Source: Sycon ciliatum (lineage: Eukaryota > Porifera > Calcarea > Leucosolenida > Sycettidae). Taken from it: a stretch of 64,000 bases of DNA. The notes beneath the pieces are model-generated. The model saw only the letters and a program-made list of their open reading frames with translations. It searched no databases and was not told the DNA's origin. The DNA lies in contig NC_088655.1 in the NCBI RefSeq assembly GCF_964019385.1, forward strand, positions 12,138,422 through 12,202,421, in the 5' to 3' direction. Positions 18,766 to 29,025 of this stretch are shown piece after piece; position 1 is the stretch's first letter, and each line of letters starts with the position of its first letter. The translations under genes and the position numbers were made by a program.

Positions 18766-18823
18766 GTGTGTGTGTGTGTGGGGGGGGGGGGGGGTTGCGT
18801 GTGTGTGTGTGTGTGTGTGTGTG
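18766..18823. repeat. (GT)n with G14 run, start of intron
   Basis: GT repeats flank a run of 14 G (18781-18794) just after the donor of the long exon. Confidence 0.85.
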
Positions 18824-19518
18824 ACTGTGTCGCGTTTGCGCACGTTACTTTTTGTGAATTGTTATTGGATTCCTCAGAAGCACTGCACCTATCAAGAGGG
18901 TCTACAACAAAGTGAATACTGAATACTGAATGTCATGAAATTTTCGGTCGGGAATATTTTCGGACAAAGCCGAATTTCGACCTTTCGTACGGATTTTTTC
19001 CGTACAGTGCTGCATGCTAAATGCACGTGTTCGCGTGCAGTACGCATATATAGTGTACATCACTTCACCTGAACAAATTTCATTCTACTTCACCGATTTT
19101 GAAGATCTTGGGCTCGTTGGAAAGCTCTTGATGAGAGAAATGCAATGAGCCCAAACTCGCCAACAGCAGAACAGATTTTAGCACGGAATTTTAGTACGAA
19201 ATCATACGAAAATAAAATCCGTCCGAAATTTTCTTGCTATATTTTCCTGCTATACAGTATCAGTCCAAGGTTACGAATAATATTTTCAAAACGAAAAGTT
19301 TTCGTTTAAGGTTGGGTGGGTTGGATAGAGTTTCGTTTTGAAAATAATTATTGAATGCCGATGGAGAATGCTCAGTTACTTCTGGGTGTCGAAAATTGAC
19401 ATCAATATTTTATTGGAATTCGTTTTACCTGCAGAAAAGGCGGGTGGGTGGGTGGGGACTGAAAAATACAAAAACTTTTAGTTTTGTAAAAAAAATCGGT
19501 AACCCCGGACGGCCCCTA
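18824..19518. other. Intron or intergenic, transposon-derived pieces
   Basis: 19092-19170 (CTTCACCGATTTTGAAGATCTTGGGCTCGTTGGAAAGCTC...) is an inverted copy of 23288-23370 in the piggyBac-like element. The end CCGGACGGCCCCTAAG at 19504-19519 resembles the terminal repeat of the next element, so a related element ends here. Confidence 0.45.
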
Positions 19519-20947
19519 AGGGGCCATCCGTAATTATCGATCTTTTTCACGAAACGAAAAAGTTTCATTTATGGGTGGGTGGGTAGCGACCGGTTTCGTT
19601 TTGAAAAAACATCGAAAGCGGAAAAATCAACGCTCACTGGATGTAGATCTACATTGAAGTAGATCGACAGACAGTACGCCGCGCGGATGCACTCAGGGGC
19701 GTAGGAGGGGTTTTGGAAGTGGTACGGCCGAAGGTCCTTGCGGCCGAAGGCCGGGTTGGGGGGGGGGGTCCGGGGGACCTCCCCCGGGAACATTTTGTAA
19801 AAAAGACACAAAATCCTGCGTTCTGGGAACTTCTGGCGCACTTCTACGTGTACGTAACGTCGTTCGTAGTGTGCAGTCGAGTCGAGTACAGTACTCAGTA
19901 GGGTCTACGACTACAGATGCATAACAGATCTACGAGTCTAGAAAAAGGTCAAAGTCTGATGCGCATTATATGCATGCCATCGATGGATCCTGATTTTTTA
20001 TCACGGTTTTGCACGTTTCGGACGGACCACACTTTTCGAAAAGTGGTACGGCCATGGCCGTACCAGTCGTAGCGGGTGCTACGCCCCTGGCACTGATACC
20101 ACTCTGTACTCAGTGCAGTGAGTTCCTTTCGTCCCCGTCCTCGGATGACTTCTCCGACGAGGACCAAGCAGTCATCATGGTCATTCACTCTGGGACCGAC
20201 GACAGATAGATAAATATTTCGTTCCAGCCGCCGATGCAAGAGAATTTAAAATTACGGAGCGGGGCGCACGCCAAGTAAACTCTCACGCAAATATGGGGAG
20301 CGCCAGCCGCTGAAGACGATGTCGTAATGTACCTGGAAGAATCTGATCGTGCTTATGGTGGGGAAGCCATGGAGAGTGATCCCCGTGTCGACAGTCTTCC
20401 AGAGACGGAAATTTAGGCCATCGACTTTCTACGTACTGCAAGTACCTGATTGACGGCAGCGCGGCGTGCGTGCGACCTTACGGAGCTCTCCGACATCGAT
20501 TCTGGGGCGATGCTGCTCTCATTTGCGAACGAGGCACGCCGCACGACCACTAAAGTCTGTGATAGCTATGGCGTTTGTTTCCGCTCCGAAGTCGTCTTGT
20601 TTTGGCAGTATCATGTCAATGTCGGAACTCTGACGATTTGCAAGTGTACAATTCCCGTGTTTAGACGTAGAGGTGCTCATTTTGTGGTAGGTGAAAATAA
20701 ATGTTTCCATGGTCAAGAAGTAGTACCAGACTTCCAAGAAAACATACTTGTAACTAAATACTTACTTGCACAATCACACAAAATTAAAATGTGGCCTCAC
20801 TGTGTTGTAACAGCCAATCAAGATCATTTTCTGCACAAAGTCTCAAGTCAATTAATTTTTTCGTTTCAGGGGGGTGGGTGGGTGGGGGTGGGTCATAACT
20901 AAACTTTTTCGTTTCGTGAAAAAGATCGATAATTACGGATGGCCCCT
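19519..20947. mobile_element. DNA transposon remnant, AGGGGCCATCCGTAATTATC ends
   Basis: Terminal inverted repeats of about 48 bp (GGGGCCATCCGTAATTATCG, then CTTTTTCACGAAACGAAAAA) bound 1.43 kb, followed on both inner sides by GGGTGGGTGGG-type repeats. The interior has small ORFs (for example 20450-20902 +) without a recognisable transposase. Copies with related ends lie at 53450-53871. The superfamily is not assigned. Confidence 0.65.
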
Positions 20948-21474
20948 AAGGCAGAGGGGTGTCTGAAGCACAACTTGTTTGACGTTTCTTTACTTTCGCG
21001 GGAGCCATACATTTACTGTTTTTCTTAGAACTTCAGCAGGGATGTTTAGTTACACGTAATGGATACTCGAATGTGTGTGATTTATGTAAAGTTCATACAG
21101 CGTTTGTACTGTTGTGTTAACCCTTTGGCGTCCATGGTTCGATTTCGAACCATGGGCATTTTGTATGCACGTGGGTGCAGTCAAACTTTCGGTTCTCGGC
21201 CAAATCTTGACCAAATTTCAGCAATCGAAGGGTCTAGGGGGTAGAAAAAAACTCTCAGCTATCGCCTCGAACAGGTCCGAAGGCTCTCCGATAAAGTTTG
21301 AGTGAGCGGCGGGCGATCGAACATTTTGAATTTTCTGCGCTGCGTGCTGCGAGTCAGCAGTGTATGAAAAAGGGCTTTTCCCAGCTTCATGACAGGCGAC
21401 ATGTGCCGGACCGGCGCGGCGCAAAGTCACGGCGAGGTAAGCTTCTACTCGAAAACATTTTGAACAGTTCCGAG

Positions 21475-23192
21475 TAGGGGTCAAACGGGTGTACCGGGTA
21501 CCCGCCCGCTAATCTCAGGTACCGTTAGTAAAAGGGTACCCGTTTGTAAAAATAAAAAAAATAAAAAATTAAAAAAGGTATCTCGATGATCCTATCGTAT
21601 GCCGAGACTCAAAATTGGAGTGCGGATACTCTTTTCCTTTTACCTGTGCATTCCCGCTTTCGACTTTGTCAGGCAGTAGCAGGCTGAAAGACACTCTTTC
21701 TCTTCTGTAGTGCACGTAAAAATCCTCGTACTGGAGGTTTTTGATTGTGATGTGAGAAAATGCAAGACTTGGAACTCGTTCGAGGTGGCAGCTGAGTTAC
21801 TAGAAAGTTACGCTGGTTCTCCGACATCGATATGATTGTATGGCAGCTGAGTTACTAGAAAATTACGATGGTTCTCCGACATCGAAACTGCCACAGTGCT
21901 TGAAGATGAACTAGTGTCACCAGGCTGAGTGACCAGTCGAAGTGTCACACACGGTGATGTCCGTAGGTGGTAGCTATGATACTCATGGTTGTAGTTTGTT
22001 CCTTCAATCGACGAGCTTGGTATTCATGTACAGTCAAACCTCGTTAGGACGAACTTCAAGGGACTGAACAAATTTGTTTGTCTTATCGGGAGTTCTTCTT
22101 ATCCAGATCTGACAAAAAATCGATATGCATATCAGATGGATTGTTTTTACGTGAAGGTGCATGCTGTGGTACATGGGAAGCATGTTATTCTTAGCATAAG
22201 CCAGAAACAGGTACATGTACATGTAAGTACAATGACAAAGTTTAAAGTGCAATGAATCACGACTGTGTCGAAAGTTAGTTCGTACAACGCACTGATTATT
22301 TTGTTCAAAACGCGCTTGAAAACAATTTGCACTGTACGTAAAGTAATGACCTCGACTATTGAAAAAAAGAAGAAAAAAGGCAGCCAGCGCACGCGCACGC
22401 TCCTGGACCGAAAGTTCGTACTACATGTACATGACCACACTGACTTTGTTCAAATCACACTTGAAAATAGTTCGTCTTCGCGAAAGTTCGCTGTACAGAA
22501 GTTCGTCTTAAACGAACAATTTTGACTAGAATTGATGCCTGGCCAACCATAGGATTGACCTTAGTTTGTACTAATGGAAAGTTCGCCTTATCAGTGTTCG
22601 TCCTAACGAGGTTTGACTGTAGTTGAAAAGTAGTTCAAATTATTGCATACAAGATTTCGGATTTGTGAAGATTCGTTTCACGAGTTCAACGAGCTAGCAG
22701 CTAGCTGGCCAGCAGCACATCAGCTGTGTCAGGCACCCCAGCTAGCTATGGGTGCGAACATCTTCTGAATGTGAAGAGTACCAGCTCTCTGCAAACGTAG
22801 CAAATAGCGCGAGATCACGGAAGTTTTGCTAAACTACTCTGTCCTTGCATGGCTTGAATCACATCGATCTGCAGTTGATTTGCGTACGTGTATCAAAATA
22901 CATGTAGCACTAGGACCATGTACGATTGTAACTGCCTGTGAAGTTGTGTACATGGGCAAATGTACAGATGACATTCATTTGAAACCTTCATTGCCATAAT
23001 ATTATTATGAGACCCGAATCAATTGCGAATCATAATGTGGTATCAAATACAACCTGAGAATATACAAATTTAAATCATGATTTATGTGAGAAATGCGCAA
23101 AAAATTAATATGGCTGCTAAAGGGCACCCGTTAACCCGCCCGTTAAGAAAATTACCCGTTCGTTAGTTAAAGGTACACCCGTTTGACCCCTA
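21475..23192. mobile_element. hAT-like MITE inside the piggyBac-like element
   Basis: The element begins TAGGGGTCAAACGGGTGTAC and ends with the exact complement, and is flanked by an 8-bp duplication GTTCCGAG (21467-21474, 23193-23200). Eight-bp duplications and TAGGGGT-type ends are hallmarks of hAT transposons. Subterminal ACCCG/CGGGT motifs are repeated. It contains the pogo-like MITE described next and no transposase. Confidence 0.85.
22031..22619. mobile_element. pogo/Tigger-like MITE, third nesting level
   Basis: Perfect inverted repeats of 24 bp (CAGTCAAACCTCGTTAGGAC...) with TA on both sides (22029-22030, 22620-22621). GTTCG motifs recur inside. ORFs are short and look incidental. 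TA duplication and CAGTCAAACCTCG-type ends are those of pogo/Tigger-derived MITEs. Confidence 0.85.
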
Positions 23193-23464
23193 GTTCCGAG
23201 CTAGATTCAGTGAAATGGCTACAGGAGACCGATTTCGTCTCAGATCTGGAGCTGGACTCGCATTTGGAGCGCGTTGTGGCGGACAATAAGTATTGCTGTT
23301 GGCGAGTTTGGGCTCATTGTATTTCTCTCATCAAGAGCTTTCCAACGAGCCCAAGCCAAAATCGGTGAAGTAGAACCAAAGTTATGTTGGAAATTGAGTG
23401 CGCATTTTTGTGACTGCCATAAATTCCGAGGAAGCAAAAAAAGCTATGGACTCCAAAGGGTTAA

Positions 23465-24239
23465 GTGACTTTAGTCACATGGATTCAAAACTTGTAAAAG
23501 TACGATTGCGTGTAAAACATTATTGTTTTGGACAGAAGCGAAACCTTGGATAAGGTTTCGGGTGCTGGACACAACAAAAGCACTTTGAAAAAATTGTATT
23601 CACCTTTTCGTATCGATTATAGGTGTGCTGGTTGAGACTATTTTGTGCCTCGGATTGCTGTTCAAGATAGACATCACACGCTATTTGATTTTTCAGCACG
23701 TCTGTTTTTATCTTGACCCGAGTTACGGCGGAGTATCACTACCCTCCCCTTTCTACGTGAGCCCTCACGTAGAATAAAGAACGACAGGACTGAGGAAACG
23801 CTGATCTATGCTTCGAAAAAGAAAAATTCATTTGCGACAAACTGAAATGAACGGGAGGATGAGCTTCGAAGAGTGTCACACTCATTGCATATTTTGATTT
23901 CGTGCTTTGGAAAGGTCTCCGGCTACGGACCCTCACAGCTTTCATAGTGCCATCCATTCTGCAGTTCACTCTTGTTCAGGCCCGACGTGAGTGAGCTCCC
24001 ACACACGGCATGCCGTGAGACAGAAAACGCGAGTCCATGGGTCGCTGAGCACCACGCGGTACACACACGTAAAGTACACACAGATTAAAAAAGGAGTGGG
24101 TGGTCCATAAAGGAAGCCCGTAGTCGAATCTGAGGTGTTGGAAACCTCCTGTTTCACGGAGCTCGACGTAGTGAGGGCAGTGCTGATCTCATCTCCCTTG
24201 TCGCCTTTACCCCTCCAGCCGAAGTCAGTGAAGTCAGGT
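23465..24239. other. No gene seen
   Basis: GTGAGCCCTCACGTAG at 23759 and the related TACGGACCCTCACAG at 23925 are the only repeated motifs noticed. No ORF shows a domain. Confidence 0.35.
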
Positions 24240-24366
24240 AACGATCCTCAGATGGGTCTCCTGGAGGTAGAATTAATGTTCAACCAACCTGGGAATTGAA
24301 CCCACACGCTCATGTTCGGAAGGCCCATGCTCTAATCACTTTGCCAACCCCCCCCCCCCCCCCCCC
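24240..24366 (-). mobile_element. tRNA-derived SINE head, minus strand
   Basis: On the minus strand GGTTGGCAAAGTGATTAGAG gives an A box and GGGTTCAATTCCC a B box, spaced about as in a tRNA. The acceptor stem is not convincing, so it is a tRNA-like head rather than a tRNA gene. It abuts a C20 run at 24347-24366. Confidence 0.55.
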
Positions 24367-24622
24367 GGATTATGTCGAACTAAACCTCGCTGGTATGACC
24401 TACATACGTTTTAGGAACCACCGGAGGAACCATCCGTTGTGCTGACGGTGCTCAAGACCGCGATTGTAGGAATGTAATGGCTATCCGCCTATTCTGCATA
24501 TGACCACTAGAATTTGCCACTTAGCCAGTTTTGGAGTGAAAAAGTAGATGGCATAGGTTGTTCTGAATTTCTGATGTAGTGCAAAGATTGCGGGAAGTTG
24601 TGAATCATGGTTTCCGAAACTC

Positions 24623-25360
24623 GTGAAAAAGATGTAAAGTGATGAATCCCATTTTCCAGATCTCATATACCGACTACTAGTATTGCCGAGTTGCGCGTTC
24701 TCGTTTGTGTCCGGACGCCATTCTTGCCGTGCTTCCGTGCACACATGCACAACTTGGTGAAGTCCGACCTAAAGTGCATATTTGGCGCCCTCAACCTACA
24801 CAACCCTTGACGCGCTGGCAGTGGTACGAATGCGGCTGGACGTACACATGCAGAAGTAGTGATGTAATCGGAACTGGTCCAGGGCGTCAGTTTCGCACTT
24901 CGGGTCGAATTTCAGTGAGCGCAACTGTATAACATTATGCACGCATCCGCATATGAGCACTTCTCCTATGCTATGAACACATAATGTTTTAGTGAAAAAG
25001 ATGTAAAGTGATGAATCCCATTTTCCAGATCTCATATACCGACTACTAGTATTGCCGAGTTGCGCGTTCTCGTTTGTGTCCGGACGCCATTCTTGCCGTG
25101 CTTCCGTGCACACATGCACAACTTGGTGAAGTCCGACCTAAAGTGCATATTTGGCGCCCTCAACCTACACAACCCTTGACGCGCTGGCAGTGGTACGAAT
25201 GCGGCTGGACGTACACATGCAGAAGTAGTGATGTAATCGGAACTGGTCCAGGGCGTCAGTTTCGCACTTCGGGTCGAATTTCAGTGAGCGCAACTGTATA
25301 ACATTATGCACGCATCCGCATATGAGCACTTCTCCTATGCTATGAACACATAATGTTTTA
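24623..25360. repeat. Perfect tandem duplication, 369-bp unit
   Basis: Two head-to-tail copies (24623-24991 and 24992-25360) appear identical when read base by base; the same ORF peptides occur in each at an offset of 369. The shared border is GTTTTAG. No gene is recognised within the unit. Either a very recent duplication or an assembly artefact. Confidence 0.9.
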
Positions 25361-25653
25361 GCTAGCACCCGGCAGTTTATTACATAATTCACGTGTTGAC
25401 ATTGAGATCAATGTACAGTTACATAAATCTCCAGGATCACTTTTCAGTTTTCCACTTTTCACCCAAGTCTGCCGGGGAATATCCATATGCAGACCATGCC
25501 AGTGTGGAAGTGCATGAAGACTGGCATCTGCATCCATAACGGGGCATATGCATGTTATGGTCTTGTGCACATCCATATACTATATGCACGTCCTTTTATG
25601 TGAACAAAAATGACTTCTTGAGTGTGCCAAACACAGTGACCGGTCGCATATAA
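25361..25653. other. No gene seen
   Basis: Spacer with several ATATGCA/GCATATG motifs (25490-25590). No coding signal. Confidence 0.35.
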
Positions 25654-25933
25654 GAGAGAGGTTCTGCAAAACGAAAATGCGTACAAACTTTCGCTCTGCG
25701 TAATGAAACGTGAAACCTTGCACGCGCTTTCGCAACTTTAGAAGCAAAACTTGCAGGGAACGGGAAATGAACTTCCGTGAGATGTTTTGTGAGATAGGGT
25801 CAACGGGTTCACCGTGTACATGCACCTGGGCACGTGCAAACTACGAAAATGTGCAGAACACAAAGTTCGCACACTTTTCCGTAAGGGCCGTCCCGAAACT
25901 TCGTGCGCATTTTCGTTTTGCAGAACGTCTCTA
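25654..25933. mobile_element. MITE, GAGAGGTTCTGCAAAACG family (copy 2)
   Basis: Same family as 11406-11693 but inverted. The ends are AGAGAGGTTCTGCAAAACGA and TCGTTTTGCAGAACGTCTCT. The interior again alternates CGAAA and TTTCG. Confidence 0.7.
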
Positions 25934-26126
25934 AGCACTTGTGCTTTTGTGAGCAGAAGTGCAGCACTTTTTGATTTCAACTGCATAGTTCGTGTTTCAG
26001 AACCATTGGCATTGGTGCCAAGATTCCATGCCGTTTCAGCACCCTCAAGTTCAGATCTAAGCGCCATGTTTCTCAGCACCATTTTATTATACAATTATAT
26101 AATTTTTTATATTATACTTCTTAGAG

Positions 26127-26405
26127 AAGTTGATTGTACCAACTAGGAACACACGCTTCTTGCCGAACTTGACACTTGACTGACTCGCGACTGCCATCCA
26201 GAGCACACGAGGAGCACGTCGCACCTTCCACTTGGCAAACCTGCAAGAAAGCACCACTCCCTGCTGCTGCTGCTGCTGCTGCTGCAGGGAGTGGTGCTTT
26301 CTTGAAGGTGCGATGTGCTCCTCATGTGCTCTGGATGGCAGTCGTGAGTCAGTCAAGTGTCAAGTTCGGCAAGAAGCGTGTGTTCCTAGTTGGAACAATC
26401 AACTT
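26127..26405. repeat. Long hairpin with (CTG)8 at the tip
   Basis: Arms of about 125-135 bp (26127-26263 and 26282-26405) are inverted copies of part of family K (CTTGACACTTGACTGACTC, GACTGCCATCCAGAGCACAC, AAAGCACCACTCCCTG). The loop is (CTG)8 at 26261-26284. The left arm has a 10-20 bp insertion (CACTTGGCAAACCTG). In family K copies the hammerhead segment begins at this very position (after CACTCCCTGC); here it is replaced by the triplet repeat. Confidence 0.8.
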
Positions 26406-26451
26406 CTTGACTATTACCGCCGAAGTCGCACTTCTAAGTTTATACTTCTTC

Positions 26452-26604
26452 GCGCTGTAAATTACCGCGCCTTACTTTTTTGTGCTTAGTTGCTGGCGCT
26501 GTACTTTACCGCGCTGATAGTCATGGCGCTGAAGAAGCTGGCGCTGTGAAATCATGCGCTGAAGTGCTGGCACTGAAATGTATCGCGCTGCAACGGTGGC
26601 GCTG
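26452..26604. repeat. Cluster of eight GCGCTG motifs
   Basis: GCGCTG occurs eight times in 153 bp at irregular spacing, mostly as GGCGCTG or CGCGCTG followed by AAG or TAA. It follows directly after the hairpin. Role unknown; it could be decayed tandem repeat. Confidence 0.5.
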
Positions 26605-26696
26605 AAGTTGCAAGTCACCGGTGCCAAGACCCAGGGGTGCAGTGAAGTTCTTATAAGCTGTGTTGTGAGTTGACACTCTCACACATCACATACTGT

Positions 26697-26890
26697 TCAA
26701 GCAAAAATAATAATATTCCGACATTGGGAATTATATTTTGTCTTTTTTGTCGAATAGTTTAAAAAAATTACAGATTGCAGCGAAGTTAGAAAATCCACCC
26801 GCTTCCAAGCAGCAGGACTTGATCCTGGTACCTCTCGTCTCTCAGTCATGCTCCTAGACCAACCCACTACCCTGCCCTGCCCTGCCCTGC
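26697..26890 (-). mobile_element. tRNA-derived SINE, minus strand
   Basis: On the minus strand TTGGTCTAGGAGCATG resembles an A box and GGATCAAGTCC a B box. The downstream body ends in an AT-rich tail (AATATTATTATTTTT). Upstream is a CCCTG repeat. The fold is poor, so it is SINE-like rather than a functional tRNA. Confidence 0.45.
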
Positions 26891-27049
26891 CCGCCCGCCT
26901 TCGTGCATACTCATGCTGATGTACAACTTTTCTGCTCAGCACAATGCCAAAGTACAGCTTTCGTGTGCCTATACAACTTACTTTGTAGTACATTTTCACC
27001 ACAAGGCAAGTTGAATGTACTACTTCAAAAAAGTATACAGTATAGTACT

Positions 27050-27350
27050 AAGTAGTGGTTGCGACTTCGGCGATGACTTTCACAGTCAAGTAAAGTCGGC
27101 GGAATAGCGCGAGCTCCGGTGTGGGGAGCAAACCCTTTCTTACAAGTATAGTACTCTTTTCTTATTCATTGTACGGACTGAGATACTGCGACTTCGGCGG
27201 TGATTGTAGAAGACGGTGGCTCCTCCAAACGTTGGAGCTTGCACTGTCTGCCCACTGACGGACTCATAACTGCCGCCTGGAGCACGCCAGAAGAATGCCA
27301 GACCCTCCACTCAGTAAAACCTGCAAGAAAGTCCCACTCCCTGCGAACAG
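27050..27350. mobile_element. Family K fragments, rearranged
   Basis: TAGTGGTTGCGACTTCGGCG and the inverted AGTCGGCGGAATAGCGCGAG (27090) match 62985-63060. GACTCATAACTGCC..GAGCACGCCAG and CCTGCAAGAAAGTCCCACTCCCTGC at 27260-27345 match the ribozyme-proximal part. GAAACACTGTTCGCAGGG (minus strand) is the ribozyme remnant; its core is replaced by (GTCA)n. Confidence 0.55.
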
Positions 27351-27529
27351 TGTTTCATTTGTCAGTCAGTCAGTCAGTCAACAGGAAGCATTGGTGGCGA
27401 CGGTGGTTGGTTGGTTGGTTGCAACGGGTGACCAGCGGTTTCTTGCAGTGAGGACCTCCAGGGTTTCTTGCAGTGAGAACCTGACTGAGGTGATGCAGAG
27501 CAGCTTGCTGGCATAACAAGTATTGTATT

Positions 27530-27600
27530 TATTTATTTATATATTTTTATTAAGGATTCCCCAAAGGCGGTTCGCCTGTCGAGGGGTTTCCTGTAACAGC
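27530..27600 (-). mobile_element. Retroelement 3' tail
   Basis: TATTTATTTATTTATATATTTTTATTAAGGATTCCCCAAAGG resembles (inverted) LINE/SINE tails of the kind seen at 57179-57240. No protein part was recognised. Confidence 0.35.
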
Positions 27601-27699
27601 AATGTACCCCTACATAAGTAATAATTAGTTGCTGGCCATTAGCACCCTTGCAGGAACTCAGCCGTAGCCATAATCTGATGACCCACTCGGGGCCAGACA

Positions 27700-29025
27700 A
27701 TAGACCAATCCCGAAAAGATTGTCTGGGTTCGTGAAAGGGGGCACGCGTGCAAGCCAGCACGTGTGAAGTGTATCGTTTTGTATTCAGTTTGTGTGTGTC
27801 AGCTCATGGCGGAGGAGAGAGAGACTTTTGCTCGCCGAGCTGAAGCTAAAGGATTTGATGGAGTCCTGCCAGCAGCTAGTCAAAGGACCTTCGGTACCTT
27901 AGGCAGACCCTGACGGAGTTTGGAGGCCAGATAGCTCTCGGTGAGGAGAGAAACATTCGCGTGGCGATCGACTCTCCGTAAAAAATGCAAGCTACATAGC
28001 GCCGACATACTGCAACAGCTACGATTTCAGCTAACTTCTCGATCTGATGCTTCACAAAGTTCAACTATTTACAAGTCCTGACTGTTGTAGTCTGAAGCTG
28101 GAGTCTCATCGCCCACCTACAGGTAGCTTTTGGAGCTGATGGATTTCCCGACTTGGACTCCTTCCGCAAACTCTCGCAACAGTACTACAGAGTATGCTGT
28201 GTTTCCGCACGCTCGTGTCGACATGTCACATACTGTACATGTACCGGGTCGCGGAGGAGCTTGACGACCTCCGCTGCCTCCAGGTTTCCGAAATGCTGCC
28301 GTCGTCTTCGTTGATGTCGCTGGTGACATTCTCCCCTTGCAGGACGTGCACATAGTTGTCGTCCCGGGGGTAAAGACTATGTTGTCTTTCGAAATATTTC
28401 TTCATCACGCTCGCGCGAATGATGTTTCTCATCATGAACTCGTTCCGACGGTGTGACACGGCGATGGTCTTTGGCGGGGCACTGGCTTGGCGAAAACGAT
28501 ATCTTCTTGTGCAATATAACATTGATCGGCTGCAGATGAGTACAGTCACTTCGTGGTTGGTCCTATAGGAGGGCAGCTGCCAGGAAAGAGGCAGGACTCA
28601 TCGAAGACGAAGCGCTCGCAACAAACAATAGCACTCGAAATATCTCGTAAGATTTAGGGCCTATCGCTTTGAGCCACAGCGCTCACAGCCTTGCCTACTT
28701 CATCAAAGTGAGCTCTACATGTTCGTTGACCTCTTCACACTACACAGAAGAGCGAAACAAGGATTATGTCTTAGCATTTCAACTCCAACAGCAGACCATT
28801 ACCAGTGCGAGAGAGAAAACTACAAAGGGCTTCGCTTTCTGTCGCATCGTCTCTCTTGCATGCAACTAACGAGAAAATCGTGTACTTACCCTCGCATTCA
28901 CACGCGAACTATCAAACACGTCCTGTGCCGCATGCTGATCAGGTAGTGCCATGTATATGTTGTACAGTGTACTCTCAGTTGACATGCCCCCTTTCGAACC
29001 CAGACAATCTTTTCGGGATTGGTCT
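27700..29025. repeat. Inverted repeat pair, 1.2 kb apart
   Basis: AATAGACCAATCCCGAAAAG-ATTGTCTGGGTTCG at 27700-27735 is found inverted at 28990-29027. The interior (27745-28985) has no clear transposase; frames on both strands at 28220-28550 are open for about 100 codons but cannot be named. It may be a decayed element bounded by these repeats. Confidence 0.45.

Larger units (their letters stand above)
21121..23460. mobile_element. piggyBac-like element with nested insertions
   Basis: Ends CCCTTTGGCGTCCATGG (21121-21137) and the complement of CCCTTTGGAGTCCATAG (23444-23460) match at 15 of 17 positions and are flanked by TTAA on both sides (21117-21120, 23461-23464). TTAA duplication with CCCT ends is diagnostic of piggyBac-type transposons. 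No transposase frame is left. About 620 bp belong to this element; the rest is the hAT insertion. Confidence 0.75.

Noticed and set aside
21119-23465. LTR-type element because of matching ends
   Set aside because: The ends are inverted, not direct, and flanked by TTAA; the DNA-transposon reading fits.
27680-27705. Hammerhead (CTGATGACCCACTCGGGG)
   Set aside because: Core and a 3-bp stem II are present, but GCCA replaces GAAA and neither stem I nor stem III forms.
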